From Oligoflexia bacterium (GTDB lineage Bacteria; Bdellovibrionota; UBA1018), in assembly GCA_014378465.1 (NCBI GenBank), contig JACMNQ010000014.1, forward strand, positions 1 to 61,621: a stretch of 61,621 nucleotides of DNA. The letters run 5' to 3'. Both the position numbers and the translations under genes were made by a program. Under the pieces are notes generated by a model. The model had not been told where the DNA came from, searched no databases, and saw nothing but the letters and a program-made list of their open reading frames with translations. The first letter of the stretch is position 1, and each line of letters begins with the position of its first letter. Shown here one piece after another: positions 17,111 through 26,250 of the stretch.

Positions 17111-17190
17111 TCGCGGTAACGAACATTTATTCTTGGATTTAGTCTGACTCAATGGATTACCATTTGAGTTGACAGAACCCCGAGGAACTC

Positions 17191-17952
17191 ATGGAACGTG
17201 TTTTGGTGGTTGAAGATTCTCAACAGAGTCAGTTGATCATAAAGGCTGCACTTGGAGGAAAGTTCGAAGTGGTCTGCGCAAACAGCATCGCCGAGGCTCT
17301 TTCCAGAATCGAACGCATCACTTTTGATCTCGTCCTTCTGGATGTATCATTGCCCGACGGCGATGGTTTTCAGTTCTGTTCTCAGCTCAAGAACATGGAA
17401 GTCATGGCTGATGTTCCTGTCATCTTTTTGACTGGAAAGTCTTCGCCCGGTGAAAAAATCATGGGTTTCGCACTGGGTGCGGATGATTACGTCGTCAAGC
17501 CCTTTGATCCCGGGGAATTGCGCGCGAGGGTGGATGCACGCCTGAATCATCAGAGAAAGCAGAAAATAAAAACTCAGATCCAGACCAAGGGAAATGTTCA
17601 AATCAATATTTCGCAGCAGAAAGCCTATCTGTTGAACCAGGGTGAACGGTCAGATATGAATCTCACACCAGTCGAGTTCAAACTCCTTGCACATTTCATG
17701 AGGCATGAAGAACACGTTCTGTCCCGCGGACAACTGCTCGAAGCCGTGACCGGTGAACAGGTCTACGTTCTGGACCGCACGATCGACAAGCATATCTGCT
17801 CACTGCGGGATAAACTGCATCCGCATGGCGACTACATCAAGACCGTTTTTCGCACAGGATACAGTTTTACCACTCAGATCGAGAAAAAAGGTACGATTGC
17901 TGGATCAAACAGTGCCTCAGGTTCCGCGTCAGCTCCCAATGACAATACCTGA
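17191..17952 (+). CDS. OmpR/PhoB-family response regulator
   Basis: 253 residues. Receiver domain (1-120): acidic D9 in VVEDS, phospho-acceptor D51 in LLDVSLPDGDGF, Thr in FLTGKSS, and K in VVKPFDPGEL. Winged-helix DNA-binding domain (about 130-232): NLTPVEFKLLAHFMRHEE, then VLSRGQLLEAV, then the recognition/wing region LDRTIDKHICSLRDKL and TVFRTGYSF. A Ser/Gly/Ala-rich tail ends the protein. It is a transcription factor expected to dimerise when phosphorylated. It lies within a receiver-protein cluster with no partner histidine kinase. The ATG is preceded by GAGGAAC. Tandem 11-bp repeats upstream suggest autoregulation. Confidence 0.93.
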   Translation: MERVLVVEDSQQSQLIIKAALGGKFEVVCANSIAEALSRIERITFDLVLLDVSLPDGDGFQFCSQLKNMEVMADVPVIFLTGKSSPGEKIMGFALGADDYVVKPFDPGELRARVDARLNHQRKQKIKTQIQTKGNVQINISQQKAYLLNQGERSDMNLTPVEFKLLAHFMRHEEHVLSRGQLLEAVTGEQVYVLDRTIDKHICSLRDKLHPHGDYIKTVFRTGYSFTTQIEKKGTIAGSNSASGSASAPNDNT

Positions 17953-18053
17953 GATGCCGGCGTGAAGATCCAGATATAAATCGGGAGCAGTGGCAAAAGC
18001 GCAACTGGACGATTCGGTAGAGCACACTACAAGGAAAGAATTACACTCTTGAT

Positions 18054-18821
18054 ATGGATGCAGTAACTCGAAAGTCCTTCATTGTGGCACGAACTGATGA
18101 CAGCTGCGTGCAGGAAGTCGCCGGAGTGTTGACTTCAATTGGAATGTTTCCGGTTCGAATATCAACCGGAGTCGATGTTCTCCTGGAGTTGCGCAAACAG
18201 AACTGTTCATTGCTTGTGATTGATTGCGACACTTTTGAGTTGGACGGATTTTCGACTGTTCACTCGCTCCTGACGGAAGTGCGATTGCAATGCACTGGAC
18301 TTCCAGTAGTGCTGCTGTCGAGACTGGGCGTGCATTCCAGTAACTGGACTTGTGCAACTACTGGCGCCGACGCTTTCTTTCTGATGCCTGTGAGTGAGGA
18401 CGAAATCCGTAAAGTCCTTCAGAATTTTCCAGAAGAAGGCACGATATCTTTGAGTTCTGAACCAATTGACAAACTTATTGAGCTGACTGATGTCGCGGGT
18501 GATACTTTTTTTGAAGAGGTCATCAGACTATTCATCGAGGAAACGCCAAAATCTCTGGAAAGGATGCGTAACGCTGCCATCAATGAAAATCGGGTCGGCC
18601 TCGTCTATGAGGCCCACCAGCTCAAGTCCAATAGTGCGAACTTTGGTGCCGATTCGCTGGCAAGGTTGATGACCGAAATGGAAGACCATTCGCGGATGGA
18701 AGAGTGGCGCCGCGTGTCTGATTCTCTGGCGCAAGCCTTCCTGGAGTTCCCCCGTGTCAGATCTGCCCTCCTGAAGATTCTTGAAGGTCATAAATCAAGC
18801 AGGGCTCCATATGTCGGCTGA
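18054..18821 (+). CDS. receiver-Hpt phosphotransfer protein
   Basis: 255 residues. Residues 1-125 form a receiver-like domain with D57/D59 in VIDCDTFELDGF, although the N-terminal acidic pair is shifted (TDD at 14-16) and the end reads LMPVSEDE without the standard KP. Residues 140-245 form an Hpt four-helix bundle with phospho-histidine H188 in YEAHQLKSNSANFGA, followed by LARLMTEMED. Hpt modules relay phosphate between hybrid kinases and response regulators. No transmitter or ATPase domain is present, so it must be fed by a kinase encoded elsewhere. The next gene's start lies within its last 11 bp, implying coupling to the REC-TPR protein. Confidence 0.85.
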   Translation: MDAVTRKSFIVARTDDSCVQEVAGVLTSIGMFPVRISTGVDVLLELRKQNCSLLVIDCDTFELDGFSTVHSLLTEVRLQCTGLPVVLLSRLGVHSSNWTCATTGADAFFLMPVSEDEIRKVLQNFPEEGTISLSSEPIDKLIELTDVAGDTFFEEVIRLFIEETPKSLERMRNAAINENRVGLVYEAHQLKSNSANFGADSLARLMTEMEDHSRMEEWRRVSDSLAQAFLEFPRVRSALLKILEGHKSSRAPYVG

Positions 18822-20151
18822 AGATGATCTCCAGATATTTTCCAAATTTCTCAGCGAGAATTCCATCCTGATCGCGGATACCAACGCGAGCGCCCGCGCG
18901 AGTCTGGCCAGTGTTCTGATCAGGCTTGGCGCTTCACCTGGTCAAGTGGCTCTGGCAAGTGGCTATGACGACGCAGAACAAGTGATTGCAGCCAAGAAGC
19001 CGAGAATCATCTTCTGTGACTTCTATCTCGGCACCCGCTCAGGAATTGATCTGCTTCAGGATCAACGCAAATTCTATGCAGACAATCAGACATGTCTCTT
19101 CGTGGTCGTGAGCAATAACACGTCTCAGGCTGCCGTGGCGCGAGCCGCTGAAGAAGACGTCGATACTTTCATTCTGAAGCCTTACACGATGGAGAGCCTG
19201 AAACGTACTCTCCTACAGGCGGTCGTCAGCAAGCTTCGGCCGAGCGATTACATGAAGCTCGTTTTAGAAGGCAAGCAGTTTCTCGTCATGGGGCAGATCG
19301 ACCGGGCCATCGAACTCTTTGACAAGGCAATCGACCTTGACCCGAAACCGACGCTCGCGTGTTTCTACCGGGGCCAGGCCGAAGTGATGAAGGAGGCGCT
19401 TCAGGTGGCTTCTTCAAAATTCAAGGAAGGTCTGAGTTACAACAAGATTCACTACAAGTGCCTGACCGGACTCTATGACATTCTCCTTGGCGAGAAGCGC
19501 TATGATGAAGCTTACGACGTGGTCAAGCGAGTCGCGCAGTACTTTCCCGCCAATCCAAAACGTCTCGCTTCAGTTCTCAGGCTCGCTATTCTGACAAAAA
19601 ATTACGAAGATATTGAGGCCTATTATCGGCTGTTCGTGCTTCTGGACTCGCGCTCGGAAGAACTGGTTCGATATATCTGTTCAGCCCTGAATGTCACCGG
19701 AAAATACTATCTATCACGTCAGACCAAGACCAGAGCACTCGAACTTTTTGAGAAGTCCGCAGTGAGTTCTGCCGGCAGAACCAAGTTCATCCGCTACATC
19801 ATTGAGACTTTGCTGGACTATAATATGGTTCAGGAAGCCGCACCTTTCCTGAAGAGATTCCCACCAGAGAGTCATGCCGGTGAGGACTATCTTTCGACAG
19901 AATACGTGCTCAAGGCCTATGAGGGCGCTCCACGTGCAGATGTCATACAAAATGGTAGAAAACTCGTGGCCAGAGGAATTGAAAGTTCCCTGGTCTATGA
20001 AATTCTCATCACCCATTCTGTTCAGGCCGGATACATTGATGCATCTGAGGAACTGTTTCGGGTTGCCATTGAGAAGTGGCCCGAAAACAGAGCTCGCTTT
20101 GACGAACTCGTCAAAGGGATCCGAGGTCCAGGTCTTGCGGCTTTGAAGTGA
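18811..20151 (+). CDS. receiver-TPR protein
   Basis: 446 residues. Receiver domain (about 15-140) with D23 in LIADTN, phospho-acceptor D70 in IIFCDFYLGTRSGIDLL, S/N in VVVSNN, and K in FILKPYTMESL. The rest is helical repeats of TPR type: GQIDRAIELFDKAIDLDPKP, then LGEKRYDEAYDVVKRVAQYF, with further degenerate units to the C terminus. The protein would change partner binding on phosphorylation. ATG 18811 overlaps the REC-Hpt stop; an in-frame TTG at 18781 is an alternative. It lies directly before the polysaccharide locus and is its nearest same-strand regulator candidate. Confidence 0.85.
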   Translation: MSAEDDLQIFSKFLSENSILIADTNASARASLASVLIRLGASPGQVALASGYDDAEQVIAAKKPRIIFCDFYLGTRSGIDLLQDQRKFYADNQTCLFVVVSNNTSQAAVARAAEEDVDTFILKPYTMESLKRTLLQAVVSKLRPSDYMKLVLEGKQFLVMGQIDRAIELFDKAIDLDPKPTLACFYRGQAEVMKEALQVASSKFKEGLSYNKIHYKCLTGLYDILLGEKRYDEAYDVVKRVAQYFPANPKRLASVLRLAILTKNYEDIEAYYRLFVLLDSRSEELVRYICSALNVTGKYYLSRQTKTRALELFEKSAVSSAGRTKFIRYIIETLLDYNMVQEAAPFLKRFPPESHAGEDYLSTEYVLKAYEGAPRADVIQNGRKLVARGIESSLVYEILITHSVQAGYIDASEELFRVAIEKWPENRARFDELVKGIRGPGLAALK

Positions 20152-20171
20152 TAGATTAAAAAATCTGGAAA

Positions 20172-21992
20172 ATGATTCAAAAAATCAGTAAAAAGTTTAA
20201 AAAAAATGCTCTTCTTTCAGTTTTCTCGGTCGCTTGTCTTGCACTCTTTGTTCATTTCGCATCCTTGACGAATAGTCAAAATTTCATGCGGAGCAATGGA
20301 TCAAGTAGTTCCAAAAGCCTACTGATAGATGGCACTCCTATCAAAATTGAGACAATCGTAACCGGCGATGACATTCGCTGGGAACGAAAAATCAAACATT
20401 TCCGATCGCATCTGGAGGTTGAGGAAACTTTCTGGACAGAATTGCCGGGTCTGCATGGGGTCAGAGTGATGCATTCGCTGCCCGCCTTTCCACGGGGTTT
20501 TCGTCTGGGGGGGCAGGATTTAAAAACACTGTTGAAAAATTTCAACTTTAGAAATTCTCCAATCGACTTTTCTGATCCTTGGAATCCAACCGTCCATGTG
20601 AGTACGGGTTTGGCATGGGTCGCTCTGGTCGCCGAAGATGATATCTTCCGGCAGCAGTTGCGTCTGTTTTACCGGCCCATGGATGGCACCGTGGGTATGA
20701 AAACCGAGTCTCTTTGTCTGGAGACCGGCAGAAAATATTCCATCAAATGGAGCATTTACTCTGAAAAAACGGGCGACTATTGGAACTTCATCAATCATCT
20801 CAGACATGATTGGGACATTGCGCGGAAAATTGAGGGAAGCTTCATCTGGTTCAATCCTGACGATATTCTGGCGATGCCCTTTGAGAAACTCCGATCCGGT
20901 CTTGAAAGTCAGAAAGTGAAAGTGGCCAATATGCTGGGCGGCTGGGTGGATCCGAAGGCTGCGCTGACTGAAAAAGGTTTGCCCTTCATCGGTTTCGGAA
21001 CCGCAGTCATACTCCCACAGTTCGAAGATTTCAGATTTCGAATTGAAAAGGCGATTCGCAGATTGAAGAATGCACAACCCGGTATTCAGGTGCTTGTCTA
21101 TTTCAACAGTCAAAGGGACAGTTCACCCGGAAAGCACCTTGACAGTCGAATCCTGGACGCACAATCCAGGCCCGAGTTCACGGATTGGCAAGGCTCGTAC
21201 AGTCGGACCTGGAGTCTGTATCCTACCCTTGAAAACAGCTATGGCCAAGAGCTCCTGCAGGTGGTTTCAAAGATGCGGGCTCTGGGCGCTGATGGTCTGT
21301 ACTGGGATGAGATGGAATCGGTGGATTATTCGGGTGTCAGAACTCTGGATGCTCAGTGGGACGGTTTCAGCTGCCGCTTGGACGCTGACAGTCGAGTCAT
21401 TTCAAGAATTGCCTACGTCAATCTCCTGAGTGAATCTGCAAAGCTGTCTTTTGCACAAAGGGGAGGAGTCGTCATGGCCAATTCGCCCCCGACCACTCGG
21501 AAGATGATGCAGCGAAAGGATCTTCATATGGTAGAGACGCAGCATATCGCTGACTGGAGTGCCTATTCCCATCTGACTACTCCACTCGCTTTCATCGGTT
21601 CGGACGACAATTGGCTGCAAATGCTTGCGCCGATGAAACATGGACTTCTGCCTGTCAGCGTCAGGCTGGGCTATTCTTCAACCTTTTTTTCGCGCCTTTA
21701 TCCATTTACGGTTCAAACCATTCATGAGGGTCGCGTCCTTGGAAAAGAGAAAATCGTCACCCTGAGAAGTGGGAGCTATGGTTGGCTGAGAGGATGTGAA
21801 AAAGGCAATTTGGCGATCTATCAATACGATTCAAACGGACGAGATGTCAGCTTCAGCGGTGAAATCAGGTATGACGGGGACTCATGTGTGGCGACTTTGA
21901 AATTGGGCAAAAACGAAGCAGTCATTTTGGAGCGGATATCGTCGACTTCCGAAGATGATTCAGAAACTCCAACCGTTTCGAGAGTAGATTGA
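20172..21992 (+). CDS. membrane-anchored TIM-barrel glycoside hydrolase-like protein
   Basis: 606 residues. A single hydrophobic segment (about 12-32) after a Lys-rich start suggests a signal anchor with a periplasmic or external body. The N-terminal half is beta-rich. The C-terminal half shows barrel-like signatures of retaining glycosidases: GIQVLVYFNSQRD, then RALGADGLYWDEMESVDYS, where the D-E pair after GLYW resembles a catalytic acid. I cannot place it in a numbered GH family. It sits at the head of the polysaccharide locus, so a role in trimming or releasing the polymer is plausible. Its last 71 bp overlap the convergent glycosyltransferase gene. The gene is visibly richer in A+T than those upstream. 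Confidence 0.5.
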   Translation: MIQKISKKFKKNALLSVFSVACLALFVHFASLTNSQNFMRSNGSSSSKSLLIDGTPIKIETIVTGDDIRWERKIKHFRSHLEVEETFWTELPGLHGVRVMHSLPAFPRGFRLGGQDLKTLLKNFNFRNSPIDFSDPWNPTVHVSTGLAWVALVAEDDIFRQQLRLFYRPMDGTVGMKTESLCLETGRKYSIKWSIYSEKTGDYWNFINHLRHDWDIARKIEGSFIWFNPDDILAMPFEKLRSGLESQKVKVANMLGGWVDPKAALTEKGLPFIGFGTAVILPQFEDFRFRIEKAIRRLKNAQPGIQVLVYFNSQRDSSPGKHLDSRILDAQSRPEFTDWQGSYSRTWSLYPTLENSYGQELLQVVSKMRALGADGLYWDEMESVDYSGVRTLDAQWDGFSCRLDADSRVISRIAYVNLLSESAKLSFAQRGGVVMANSPPTTRKMMQRKDLHMVETQHIADWSAYSHLTTPLAFIGSDDNWLQMLAPMKHGLLPVSVRLGYSSTFFSRLYPFTVQTIHEGRVLGKEKIVTLRSGSYGWLRGCEKGNLAIYQYDSNGRDVSFSGEIRYDGDSCVATLKLGKNEAVILERISSTSEDDSETPTVSRVD

Positions 21993-23106
21993 AGGTCGTG
22001 AATTCCGCACTTTTTTCAAGATTTCTACGCGACATCTCTCCCAGTAAGGCTGAATTTGAGCAGACTTCGGAAATCTTTTCAGCGAGCTGCCTTGGGTCAT
22101 CGCAGTCGAAAAGGTCTGAATCTTCGAGCAACTCAGGAATGCCCCCGGCGCGACTGCCGATGCAGGGGAGTCCTCGCGCCATGGCTTCGATCAGTGCGCG
22201 CGGCAAACCTTCAGTTCTCGAAGCGAGGATGAAAAGATCAGAAGCATCCAGTTTTTCCCGGACCTGGTCTCCCGATGCGAGCTGTCCCCGAAAACTCACT
22301 CGATCCTGAATTCCAAGTTCTTGTGACAGTTGTATCATTTCTGAAAGGTATTTACCCGAGCCGATCCAAGTGAGATGTAGATCAAGCCCAGTCAGCGTGC
22401 AATGGGCAACCGCCTTGAGAACGATGTCAGGTGCCTTATATAATTGTTCAAGGCTCCCTACGGAGATCATCTGTATTCTTTCCATCTGCGAGAAAGTTCT
22501 GGGTGCATTCACCCGGTGTCCAGGCATCAGATCGATATTTGAGACTCCGACTGATACTGCGTGGGTGTTGGTGTGATACCGCTTTTGCAGACTTTCAGTC
22601 GTGACGAAAGAGGCTGCACAGGCCTGTAAGACCTGCCTCTTCATACTGCGAGTCAGGGAGTGCCGAAAATAAATCCTGAGGGGATGCTTGACTCCACTTC
22701 CCGATAGAACTTCCCAAGGATCGCCCATGACCTCAACACCATAAGACTGGTTATTTTTTCCGAGGATCTTCTCAGCGATCAGGGCGATGGGAGAAGGGAT
22801 GCTCAGGATGGTCGCAACGGGTGCGTTCAGAGCTGACGAAAGCAGATGATGTATCTTGGAACGTGCTTTCAGATAGCCGAGGGGACCCACGTAATCGGGA
22901 AGTCCGAGGACAGAGACCCCTTCGCCATCGACGCGGAGCCAATCCGATCTCACTTCTTCCGAAAAGCGCACGCGTGCGGCGACCGCAACACTCTGAAATA
23001 CTCCCAGATAGCGCTGCCAGTAGGAGTAAGGAAACGCCATGTCTGTCCAGATAAGCCCATCGGACGAACGAATGAACCTGTATTCAGAAGTGACAATCAA
23101 TCTCAT
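21922..23106 (-). CDS. GT4 glycosyltransferase
   Basis: 394-residue GT-B fold enzyme of family 4. The C-terminal nucleotide-sugar domain has DLFILASRTEGLPRALIEAMARGLPCIGSRAGGIPELL, in which the E-x7-E motif (EG...EAMA) and the GG..E segment mark the donor site. The N-terminal domain begins MRLIVTSEYRFI. Such enzymes add a sugar from a nucleotide donor to the growing lipid-linked repeat unit on the cytoplasmic face; donor and acceptor are unknown. It is transcribed divergently from the Wzy gene (44 bp apart) and overlaps the glycosidase-like gene at its 3' end by 71 bp. Confidence 0.9.
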   Translation of the reverse strand: MRLIVTSEYRFIRSSDGLIWTDMAFPYSYWQRYLGVFQSVAVAARVRFSEEVRSDWLRVDGEGVSVLGLPDYVGPLGYLKARSKIHHLLSSALNAPVATILSIPSPIALIAEKILGKNNQSYGVEVMGDPWEVLSGSGVKHPLRIYFRHSLTRSMKRQVLQACAASFVTTESLQKRYHTNTHAVSVGVSNIDLMPGHRVNAPRTFSQMERIQMISVGSLEQLYKAPDIVLKAVAHCTLTGLDLHLTWIGSGKYLSEMIQLSQELGIQDRVSFRGQLASGDQVREKLDASDLFILASRTEGLPRALIEAMARGLPCIGSRAGGIPELLEDSDLFDCDDPRQLAEKISEVCSNSALLGEMSRRNLEKSAEFTTFNLLSKRLEFLNHLRKSTISAPK

Positions 23107-23150
23107 GTTTTAATCCAATTTCGTTCTTTTGTGAGATATCATCGGGAAGC

Positions 23151-24581
23151 ATGATCAAGCGGATAATATTCTTTCAGTCGCTTATTCTATCCTCTGTTCT
23201 GCTTTTGTGTGCTTACTATTTTCTTTTTGGAGTGAAGACTGAACCTTTGTTGGTTCCGTTATGCGCGCTCACATCGATGGTTTTCATCTGGACCATCGCT
23301 TCCTGGAACAGGGTGACGGGTCAATTTTTTGACCTTTATACGATTTTCATGTTGGGAACTGGAGCCTTCAATTGTGGACAGATTTTTCTGGAGATCGCCG
23401 GATTGAATCCCAAGGGTCTGCTTTTTGGAAAATTCAGCGAGGCCACTCTTTTTGAAACGGTGCTCTTCATCTTGCTCGGCCTCGCCAGTATTCATTTTGG
23501 GGCCCTCCTGCGTTTCAGGACCAGTGAAAAGCCAGGCAGCATACCTCGCACCGGTTGCCCTCCTCCCGAACTCCTGACCGTAGGAGTACTGTTGACCGCC
23601 ATAGCGTTTATCCCAACGCTGCTGGTATTGAGGGAAATGATAGAAATTGTGCGTGTTTCTGGTTACTTTGGACTTTACGGCCGAGAAGATCAAATCGGAA
23701 TGGATAACCTCCAGACGCTCATTTCCAATCTTTTCCTGCCCGGGCTTCTGTTCATACTGGCTGCCAGTCGGGAGAAAAAATTCTTCCGTGTGGCTGCTCA
23801 GCTGACGTTGTTGGTGTACGGTACCATCTTCATCATCCTGGGTCGGCGTGGCGATGGGGCCGAAGCCCTGCTTTCTTGGGTGATCGTGCGCCATTACTGC
23901 ATCACTCCGATCAAGCGGAGTGTGATGCTTGCGATGGCTTCGATCATGTTGATTGTGATTTTTCCCTTGATTGCTTCCGTGCGAAATATTGATTTGGGTG
24001 AACGGGGAAACCTGAGCATGCTCGTGCAGGCTTACCAAGGCATAGACAACCCTGCCACGGCTGCCATTGCGGAGATGGGTGGTTCAATGCAGGCAATTTC
24101 GCATACCCTTGAGCTGGTTCCAAAAACGAGAGATTACGATTGGGGCGCGAGCTACTACTATGCGGCGCTTTCTGTTTTCCCCAATCTATTTTGGAAAATT
24201 CACCCATCAGTGGCCAGAGGGTCCCCCTCGGTATGGCTGGTCAATACGGTTGAGCCGGATATCGCCGAATTGGGGGGAGGACTGGGTTACTCCTATCTCG
24301 CTGAAGCCTACTTCAATTTTGGCTGGTGGGGAGGTGCACTGATGCTTATGGCCATTGGCTATGCTCTTTCGAGCTTGGTCAGCTGGAGTCAGTTCTCCGG
24401 TGACCCAGTCAAGATAGCGACGGCTGTCGCATTCTTTTCCAGCCTTTTGGGATTCGTTCGGGCAGATTCTCAGTCAGTGATCCGTCCGCTTTTCTGGTAC
24501 TCGTTGATGCCCTATCTTCTCGTTAAAATTCTGCAGTCTGGCAATAAAATCACTTCACGGACCCATTTTGAAGCCCGTTGA
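23151..24581 (+). CDS. Wzy-type O-antigen/exopolysaccharide polymerase
   Basis: 476 residues with about 11-12 predicted transmembrane helices, starting with MIKRIIFFQSLILSSVLLLC. A large periplasmic loop (about 290-385) contains SYYYAALSVFPNLFW and a following conserved GGGLGYSYLAEAYFNFGWWG segment, typical of the oligosaccharide repeat-unit polymerase family (OligP/Wzy). It would join lipid-linked repeat units in the periplasm. Its presence with Wzx and a Wzz-like protein indicates a Wzy-dependent pathway. The 3' end overlaps the convergent unknown gene by 27 bp. Confidence 0.85.
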   Translation: MIKRIIFFQSLILSSVLLLCAYYFLFGVKTEPLLVPLCALTSMVFIWTIASWNRVTGQFFDLYTIFMLGTGAFNCGQIFLEIAGLNPKGLLFGKFSEATLFETVLFILLGLASIHFGALLRFRTSEKPGSIPRTGCPPPELLTVGVLLTAIAFIPTLLVLREMIEIVRVSGYFGLYGREDQIGMDNLQTLISNLFLPGLLFILAASREKKFFRVAAQLTLLVYGTIFIILGRRGDGAEALLSWVIVRHYCITPIKRSVMLAMASIMLIVIFPLIASVRNIDLGERGNLSMLVQAYQGIDNPATAAIAEMGGSMQAISHTLELVPKTRDYDWGASYYYAALSVFPNLFWKIHPSVARGSPSVWLVNTVEPDIAELGGGLGYSYLAEAYFNFGWWGGALMLMAIGYALSSLVSWSQFSGDPVKIATAVAFFSSLLGFVRADSQSVIRPLFWYSLMPYLLVKILQSGNKITSRTHFEAR

Positions 24582-26135
24582 ATGTGCACTTGCCTCCTGT
24601 GGAAAAGTTCTGAGGACTCTGATGTCTCTTGCATCTTTCAGGGTCACGTCAATGGCTATGGAGCCCGTGTAAAATTCCTTCGCTTCAGTCGAAGCTGGAA
24701 GAATGCGGTTGATTTCGTGGATGAGTTGATCGACCGGCTCGAGTGATTCGGATGTCGATAGCGCAACACCTTGAGAATAGACAGGGGATGCGAGCAAGAA
24801 TTCCTTTACCCTTTCATTATCGATGATTTTACTCGAGCTCATGATATGCCTTTGATTGCGGTGCGGATTTTGTAACTCCCAGGCTTCGAACCAGTGTGCA
24901 AATAGAAATCTGCGCGACAGATCGTCGGAGTCTTCAGGATGAGAGATCAGGACGCATCTGGCCATGTTCGGAACCCAAATTTCCAGACTACGCAGTGGTC
25001 CATGCATGGATCCTTGGAGAGGGACTGTTCGAATGAATCCCTGATACCTCCCGTTGCGTTCAACGAATTCGGTGTGCGTGTCACGCAGAACAGCAATTGT
25101 CCAACGTGCAGCGGTGAGTTTTGAAAGGTGATCAGGATCACCGGCAAGACAGTCTTTCCCAAAAATTCCACTCCAGATTGCGTGAAACGGACGAACCGGA
25201 GATGTGCGGTAGGTGGACTGCCGGCTACTGGAGTGATTACTTGTTTTACTTCCCGCTTCAAGAGCAACTGGAAACATACTTTGATCCGCCAACAGTTCGA
25301 TCGGCCTGGGAATCAAATTCTTGATGATCGAAAGAAGTGACTTGGGAACGGCAGTCTGAAAATCTGAGGGTAAAACCTTTCCAGGTTCCTGTCTGAGTTC
25401 ATTGAGATAATGAATGATCAGATCCGCATCGATCAACTCGAAAAAAATCTGGTTTTGTGCTTGTGTCAGATATTGATGGAGCAATCTTGCCGCAGTTTTC
25501 TGGAGTGCTTTGTCTTGAGTGAGGGACACGTAGAATTGGTTGTGCTCGATCTTCTTTTGAACTCTGGTTGAAGATGCGCGCATGAGATTTCTTTCGAATT
25601 CCTGCACCTTTTTGAAAGTGGATATCAAAGTCGACTCCATGTCTGAATCGCTTAAAGACTCAGATTTTTTCTTGAGATCGTCGATCCATTTGAATCGATA
25701 AATTCTCCACAGAAATGGATTGACGTTTCTCCCGCAGTTTTGTTCTCTCGCACTGAAGGTAAACGCTTGTCCTGGAAAGTTTTTGGTCCAGCATGCGCTT
25801 GAAAAATCAGGGAGCTCATGCGCCAGAACTTTCATCTGCACGATAATCGCGTTGAAGGACTTTCGTGGAAATCTTCGGGATACATTCCTGGAAGAAAAAT
25901 ACCTTCTGGCCTCACAGAAATAGATTTCCTGCAAATTCAAATCAGAAAGAAAATGCTCGAGATTGACCGCCTTGTCCATGATGGCATCGAGTTCTGCGAG
26001 AGGATTGCGCTCGGAAGATCGGGGGTCAATTCCACGTGGAGTGAATTGACTGGCAAACTTCAATATATTATTTACTGGAGCGTACTCGATGAACGCCAGA
26101 AAAAGCCTGATGAATAAAAATCTCAGTTGAAGCAT
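24555..26135 (-). CDS. unrecognised protein of the polysaccharide locus
   Basis: About 526 residues from ATG 26135; a longer in-frame extension to 26312 is open but would run into the upstream glycosyltransferase. I recognise no family. The N terminus has one hydrophobic stretch (FLFIRLFLAFIEYAPVN), a possible membrane anchor. The middle is helical and charged (FKWIDDLKKKSESLSDSDME, FKKVQEFERNLM). The C-terminal 230 residues look like a compact alpha/beta domain with FHAIWSGIFGKDCLAG, TAARWTIAVLRDTHTEFVE, and FLFAHWFEAWELQNPHRNQR. One Cys in FGKDC and several His residues could be catalytic, but this is speculation. The location among polymerase and glycosyltransferase genes suggests a locus-specific role. 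Confidence 0.45.
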   Translation of the reverse strand: MLQLRFLFIRLFLAFIEYAPVNNILKFASQFTPRGIDPRSSERNPLAELDAIMDKAVNLEHFLSDLNLQEIYFCEARRYFSSRNVSRRFPRKSFNAIIVQMKVLAHELPDFSSACWTKNFPGQAFTFSAREQNCGRNVNPFLWRIYRFKWIDDLKKKSESLSDSDMESTLISTFKKVQEFERNLMRASSTRVQKKIEHNQFYVSLTQDKALQKTAARLLHQYLTQAQNQIFFELIDADLIIHYLNELRQEPGKVLPSDFQTAVPKSLLSIIKNLIPRPIELLADQSMFPVALEAGSKTSNHSSSRQSTYRTSPVRPFHAIWSGIFGKDCLAGDPDHLSKLTAARWTIAVLRDTHTEFVERNGRYQGFIRTVPLQGSMHGPLRSLEIWVPNMARCVLISHPEDSDDLSRRFLFAHWFEAWELQNPHRNQRHIMSSSKIIDNERVKEFLLASPVYSQGVALSTSESLEPVDQLIHEINRILPASTEAKEFYTGSIAIDVTLKDARDIRVLRTFPQEASAHSTGFKMGP

Positions 26136-26250
26136 CCGACTCGATTCTTTCGATTTTTTGGAACTTCCTGTTCCCAAGGCAAGTCTCGAGTATAGATGCT
26201 CCGTCGAGAAGTTCCAAAGGATAATTTCCTGGATCGCCACGACCTTGACG

